Shown here: piece by piece, positions 6,752 to 9,495 of the stretch
Position numbering within the stretch: position 1 is the first letter of the stretch
Layout: each line of letters opens with the position of its first letter
Source: Clostridiales bacterium
Lineage (GTDB): Bacteria > Bacillota > Clostridia > Oscillospirales > CAG-382
Direction: 5' to 3'
NCBI GenBank assembly: GCA_003452915.1
Contig: DMMZ01000034.1
Location: 17,860-27,354 of the forward strand
Length of the DNA stretch: 9,495 nucleotides
The notes under the pieces: generated by a model
What the model saw: only the letters and a program-made list of their open reading frames with translations
Databases searched by the model: none
What the model was told of the DNA's origin: nothing
Made by a program: the position numbers and the translations under genes

Positions 6752-7951
6752 TTAACTTTTAATATACCTGTTTCCAACAAGTGAATTTATTTTTCCACCA
6801 ATCTCAAGCATAGTCAAAGAGATCATAATTTCCGAAATTTGAACATTTAAACAAACTGCAAGCTCATCTGCTGTCATAGGTTTGTTATTACTTAATAAAT
6901 TAAGAATAAGGTTATCAATGCTTCCGGTTGATATTATCGGCAGCGGAGTAACAGGCTTTTCTGATTTTATTGTCGGCTTTACCTCGGGTGCTGTTTCTTT
7001 TTTTACTTCTTGCTTTTGTGAAACTCTCATGCCATAAGCAGCAACCTTGCTTCCATAAGACGAACAGTTCTCCGTCTTTATCTTTGTAGGGTACATTAAT
7101 GCAAGCTCACTGAGTACATCCAGTGGTGTTGTAGCTGCTTCTATCCCTGTTTTAATAAGCGCATTTGTACCTGCATTATCACTTCCGATTGCTCCGGGTA
7201 TTGCATAAACACGCTTTCCCTGTACAACTGCGTGACGTGCAGTTATCAATGCACCACTGTTTTCTCCTGCTTCAGCAACAACTGTAGCCTTACACAAACC
7301 GCTTATAATACGGTTGCGGTTTGGAAAATCTGCTCTCGTTGTGGGACATCCGGGATACATTTCACTAAGCACAAGTCCATTTTCATACAGAAAGTAAAAC
7401 AGCTTTTCATTCTCGGTCGGATAAATATGATCAATCGGAGTACCGAGAACCGCAACAGTATATCCGTTTGCCCGTAAAGCTCCATTATGCGCTGCTGTGT
7501 CAATACCTTTTGCAAGTCCGCTGACTACAACCGCTCCGCATTTTGTAAAGCTGTATGCAAAATCCTCTGCAACTGCCCCACCGAATTCTGTCATCTTTCT
7601 TGTTCCGACAATTGCTATGCAAACTTCATCGTTAAGATTACAAAATTTTCCCTTACAATAAAGAACAGCAGGCGGAGCATTTATTAAACGCAATGAAACG
7701 GGAAAATTTTTATCATGGTAGGTTAAAATACGGACGTCGTTATTTTTGCACTTTTTATATATCTCAAATGCAACCGATAAATCCTTTTTATTCAATCTCT
7801 CCAAGCATGCATATTTTCCCTTTATAAAAGAAAAATCCTCGCATTCATAAATATCTTTTGCAGAGGAAAAACGCTCGAATAATTGTAAATAAATACTGCT
7901 ACACATACCGCAGACAGTCTGCAGCCATATGTAATATACTGTATTATCCAT
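6752..7951 (-). CDS. dprA: DNA-processing protein DprA (Smf)
   Basis: DprA binds incoming single-stranded DNA in the cytosol and loads RecA during natural transformation; it is also widespread in bacteria not known to be competent. The 399 residues comprise an N-terminal SAM-like helical region (about 1-75), the Rossmann-like core (about 80-285) and a C-terminal winged helix (about 343-399), joined by a Lys/Glu/Pro-rich linker (about 308-340). Core motifs are IVGTRKMTEFG (114-124), SGLAKGIDTAAHNGAL (144-159), FPNRNRIISGL (209-219), SGALITARHA (232-241) and AGTNALIKTG (260-269). The start at 7949-7951 is fixed by a perfect AGGAGG (7957-7962) 5 nt upstream, the best ribosome binding site in the window. 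It begins 24 nt after the methyltransferase gene, so the two should be co-transcribed. No other competence genes are visible here. Confidence 0.97.
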   Translation of the reverse strand: MDNTVYYIWLQTVCGMCSSIYLQLFERFSSAKDIYECEDFSFIKGKYACLERLNKKDLSVAFEIYKKCKNNDVRILTYHDKNFPVSLRLINAPPAVLYCKGKFCNLNDEVCIAIVGTRKMTEFGGAVAEDFAYSFTKCGAVVVSGLAKGIDTAAHNGALRANGYTVAVLGTPIDHIYPTENEKLFYFLYENGLVLSEMYPGCPTTRADFPNRNRIISGLCKATVVAEAGENSGALITARHAVVQGKRVYAIPGAIGSDNAGTNALIKTGIEAATTPLDVLSELALMYPTKIKTENCSSYGSKVAAYGMRVSQKQEVKKETAPEVKPTIKSEKPVTPLPIISTGSIDNLILNLLSNNKPMTADELAVCLNVQISEIMISLTMLEIGGKINSLVGNRYIKS

Positions 7952-7975
7952 ATTTTCCTCCTGTTATTTAAATAA

Positions 7976-8779
7976 TTATTTAGTTCTGATCTGCCATAAG
8001 AGTATTGCCGCTGCTGCCGAAGCGTTCAGACTTTCTGTTGAGTTAGTCATTGGTATTTTAACTATATTGTCACAGACAGAAATAACACTTTCGCATATAC
8101 CGTTTCCTTCGTTACCTACAACAAAGCAATCACCTTTTTTTATTTCAAATTCACCTAAGGTAAGCGATGTTTTTCCCAAGGCTGAAGCGAACACTCTTCG
8201 TCCGCTTTTCTGAACACTCGAAATAACCTTTGACAGATTATTTGTAATATACAACCTGCTCCAAAATATTGCACCCATTGAAGCACGTATTGTTTTGTTG
8301 CTGTATATATCAGCACAGTCACTGCTTATAGCACAGGTAACTCCAAGAGCGGCGGCTGTTCTTATAATTGTTCCGATATTCCCGTTGTCTCTGATCGAAT
8401 CTAAAAACATTATACTGCTATCGTTAATATTTGTAATAATATTATAATCATAATCGTCGTTTAAAGTCACCACATTATCATTTAAAAAAAAAGCTACAGT
8501 TAATATTCCCTGTGGTGCTTTTTCGGTTGAAATTTTCTGAAAAACCTCACTTGATACAGTAAAAATTTTATTTTGGTCAACCTTAGATAATAATTCTGTA
8601 TAATCGTTTATTGAATCCTTACATATAAAAATTGAATGCGGAATATGACCGTTTCTCAGATATTCTTCGAGTAGATGTACACCTTCAAAAAAGAAAAGGC
8701 GGTTTTCTTCTCTTGAAGACCTGTCCCTAAGTTTTATAACATTCTTTATCCGTTCATTTGTCCTTGATTCGATAAACAT
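7976..8779 (-). CDS. TrmH/SpoU-family RNA 2'-O-methyltransferase
   Basis: A SPOUT-fold enzyme that uses SAM to methylate a ribose 2'-hydroxyl in rRNA or tRNA; the exact target cannot be read from the sequence. It resembles the YsgA/RlmB-like branch: an N-terminal substrate-binding domain (about 1-95 of the chosen frame) and a C-terminal knotted domain. Counted from the preferred start, motif 1 LDSIRDNGNIGTIIRTA is at about 126-142 (the usual DPGN is DNGN here), motif 2 VGNEGNGI at about 221-228, and motif 3 IPMTNSTESLNAS at about 242-254. I place the start at the ATG 8777-8779 (MFIESRTNERIKNV, 267 residues), which has GGAG (8787-8790) 7 nt upstream. An in-frame ATG at 8795-8797 would add six residues but has no ribosome binding site. 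It is the first gene after the two predicted promoters and probably heads the operon. Confidence 0.93.
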   Translation of the reverse strand: MFIESRTNERIKNVIKLRDRSSREENRLFFFEGVHLLEEYLRNGHIPHSIFICKDSINDYTELLSKVDQNKIFTVSSEVFQKISTEKAPQGILTVAFFLNDNVVTLNDDYDYNIITNINDSSIMFLDSIRDNGNIGTIIRTAAALGVTCAISSDCADIYSNKTIRASMGAIFWSRLYITNNLSKVISSVQKSGRRVFASALGKTSLTLGEFEIKKGDCFVVGNEGNGICESVISVCDNIVKIPMTNSTESLNASAAAAILLWQIRTK

Positions 8780-8786
8780 AAAAAAT

Positions 8787-8790
8787 CTCC
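8787..8790 (-). promoter_or_regulatory. Ribosome binding site that fixes the methyltransferase start
   Basis: GGAG on the minus strand lies 7 nt before the ATG at 8777-8779. The upstream in-frame ATG at 8795-8797 is preceded by TGTACCCGGT, with no purine-rich site, so the shorter protein is preferred. Confidence 0.75.
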
Positions 8791-8808
8791 ACACCATACC
8801 GGGTACAT

Positions 8809-8837
8809 ATTATAATAAATATTAGGATGGTACACAA
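8809..8837 (-). promoter_or_regulatory. Predicted sigma-A promoter P2 for the methyltransferase-to-smc run
   Basis: On the minus strand TTGTGT (-35, 8837-8832) and a perfect TATAAT (-10, 8814-8809) are 17 nt apart. Transcription would start near 8802, giving a leader of about 22 nt before the methyltransferase ATG at 8779. The -35 box is weak (starts TTG) and lies inside a palindrome (8829-8846), so this promoter may be regulated. Confidence 0.6.
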
Positions 8838-8846
8838 CAGTGTACC
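8829..8846 (-). promoter_or_regulatory. Perfect palindrome over the P2 -35 box (operator or leader hairpin)
   Basis: The minus strand reads GGTACAC-TGTT-GTGTACC, a perfect 7-bp dyad with a 4-nt centre covering the P2 -35 hexamer. That position suits a repressor or activator site. In transcripts from the upstream promoter P1 it would instead be a stable hairpin. A second small hairpin, TACGC-CTTC-GCGTA, lies 5 nt away at 8852-8865. I do not recognise the binding protein. Confidence 0.5.
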
Positions 8847-8897
8847 TTTGATACGCGAAGGCGTACTCCTATTCGCAATATTTTTTACGCTATCCCC

Positions 8898-8940
8898 AAA
8901 AAAATCGTACTACTATATAATAAAATATATAATAGTACGA
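8898..8940 (-). terminator. Intrinsic terminator after prmC
   Basis: Fourteen bases past the prmC stop codon the minus strand forms a hairpin at 8940-8905: an outer TCGTACTA/TAGTACGA stem of 8 bp, a T-G wobble, then TATATA/TATATA, about 15 bp in all with a 6-nt loop. It is followed at once by seven T residues (8904-8898). The inner stem is AT-only, the outer part more stable. The plus strand has no T-run after the hairpin, so it should act only on leftward transcription, that is, at the end of the prmC transcript. The left arm also holds the -10 box of promoter P1. Confidence 0.8.
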
Positions 8941-8957
8941 AAAAATTTCTTTGTCAA
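8929..8957 (-). promoter_or_regulatory. Predicted sigma-A promoter P1 embedded in the prmC terminator
   Basis: On the minus strand a perfect TTGACA (-35, 8957-8952) overlaps the prmC stop codon. After exactly 17 nt comes TATTAT (-10, 8934-8929, 5 of 6 matches). Transcription would start near 8922, in the terminator loop, so the new transcript lacks the 5' arm of the hairpin and should not be stopped by it. The leader to the methyltransferase would be about 140 nt. By consensus this is the best promoter in the window. Confidence 0.65.
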
Positions 8958-9495
8958 TATTTTTTTCCCAAAACTACTCTGTCAATCTTGCCGTAGTCCT
9001 TAAAAACGGCAACGTTATAACCATTAAGTTCAAGCATAGCAGAAACAGGTTCAGCTTGATTTATACCCACTTCAAAGACGATTGCACCGTCATCCTTAAG
9101 CAAAATAGGAGCGTTGCGTATAATCTCCCTGTAGAATTTCAAGCCGTCTTCACCGCCGTCAAGAGCGGTCTCCGGTTCATATTGCAAAAGTGCATCAAGA
9201 AGTGGAATCTGTTCGGTAGGAATATAAGGAGGATTGGAAACGATAAGATCAAACTTACTGTCATTCTGGTCTACAAGAGACAAATAATCCTCCTCATCCA
9301 GAGCGTCAAAACGCTTTACGATAACGTTTTCTTGCGAAGCTAGATTTATTTTTGTAAATTCAAGCGCTTTTCTGGAAAGCTCAAGGGCATATCCTTTACA
9401 TTGCGGTTTCTCGGAAGCTATCGCAAGCGAAATACAACCACTGCCAGCGCAAATGTCTGCAAATACAGCTTCTTTATCGCCAATTAAAGCCGTTG
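8954..9495 (-). CDS. prmC: Release factor glutamine methyltransferase PrmC, C-terminal part (5' end outside the window)
   Basis: PrmC methylates the glutamine of the GGQ motif in release factors RF1 and RF2, which improves translation termination; cytosolic. The frame is open to the right edge: 179 residues and a TGA stop are present and roughly the first 100 residues are missing. The SAM-binding motif is ADICAGSGCISLAIA (residues 12-26 of the fragment; the family more often has D-hG-G-SG-C). The substrate-binding NPPY is at 87-90 in DLIVSNPPYIPT, followed by DGGEDGLKFYREII and, at the end, KIDRVVLGKKY, as is usual for the family. A TTG codon at 9281-9283 could be mistaken for a start but is internal. 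prmC often neighbours prfA; here a terminator follows, so prmC ends its own transcript, separate from the downstream run. Confidence 0.96.
   Translation of the reverse strand, partial: TALIGDKEAVFADICAGSGCISLAIASEKPQCKGYALELSRKALEFTKINLASQENVIVKRFDALDEEDYLSLVDQNDSKFDLIVSNPPYIPTEQIPLLDALLQYEPETALDGGEDGLKFYREIIRNAPILLKDDGAIVFEVGINQAEPVSAMLELNGYNVAVFKDYGKIDRVVLGKKY

Noticed and set aside
8780..8953. A tRNA, known riboswitch or T-box in the methyltransferase upstream region
   Set aside because: The hairpins are short and separate, with no cloverleaf, no T-box sequence and no conserved riboswitch core that I recognise; the region is better explained by a terminator, two promoters and an operator-like dyad.
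8954..9283. A short 109-residue protein starting at the TTG at 9281-9283
   Set aside because: The frame stays open to the window edge and encodes the PrmC SAM-binding motif upstream, so the TTG is internal to prmC.
1..9495. Mobile element, phage, CRISPR or defence genes
   Set aside because: Every gene is a conserved housekeeping family with consistent base composition; no direct repeats, transposase or integrase motifs were seen.

Overview
The window is a block of housekeeping genes, all read from the minus strand. The organism looks like a low-GC Gram-positive bacterium of the class Clostridia. An Oscillospirales/Ruminococcus-like lineage is my best guess, from protein style and gene order only, with no database search. 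Signs for this are the AT-rich, A/T-ending codon use, AGGAGG-type ribosome binding sites, the dprA-topA pair, the plsX/rnc/smc cluster and an Elp3-like radical SAM gene between rnc and smc. There are no tRNAs, rRNAs, insertion sequences, CRISPR arrays or phage genes, and no gap between genes reaches 300 bases.

In transcription order (right to left): the 3' part of prmC (release-factor methyltransferase; its 5' end lies beyond the window) ends at 8954. A strong hairpin with a T-tract follows and should terminate prmC transcription. Within 8780-8957 there are also two good sigma-A-type promoters. One is embedded in the terminator hairpin. The other has a perfect palindrome over its -35 box. A seven-gene run begins there: a TrmH/SpoU-family RNA methyltransferase, dprA, topA, plsX, rnc, an Elp3-like radical SAM protein, and smc, which leaves the window at position 1 after 470 codons. 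Spacing is 24 nt between the methyltransferase and dprA, about 119 nt before topA, 89 nt before plsX, 131 nt before rnc, a 17-nt overlap into the radical SAM gene and 6 nt before smc. I see no convincing terminator inside the run, so it may be one operon.

The products cover RNA modification (TrmH-like, radical SAM), RNA processing (RNase III), DNA handling (DprA, TopA, SMC), phospholipid synthesis (PlsX) and, from the separate upstream unit, translation termination (PrmC). It looks like a fusion of two arrangements familiar from Firmicutes: dprA-topA and plsX-(fabD-fabG-acpP)-rnc-smc. The acyl carrier protein and fab genes usually found between plsX and rnc are absent here.

The proteins look ordinary and intact. 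The unexplained signal lies in the three longer intergenic leaders and the start region. The rnc leader can fold as a compact three-way junction with one loop complementary to the rnc ribosome binding site. The plsX leader has a strong ribosome binding site 32 nt too far upstream, separated from the start codon by a hairpin that would bring it to ideal distance. The topA leader has two mutually exclusive pairings, one of which covers part of a ribosome-binding sequence. These are by-eye predictions that need covariation and experiment.
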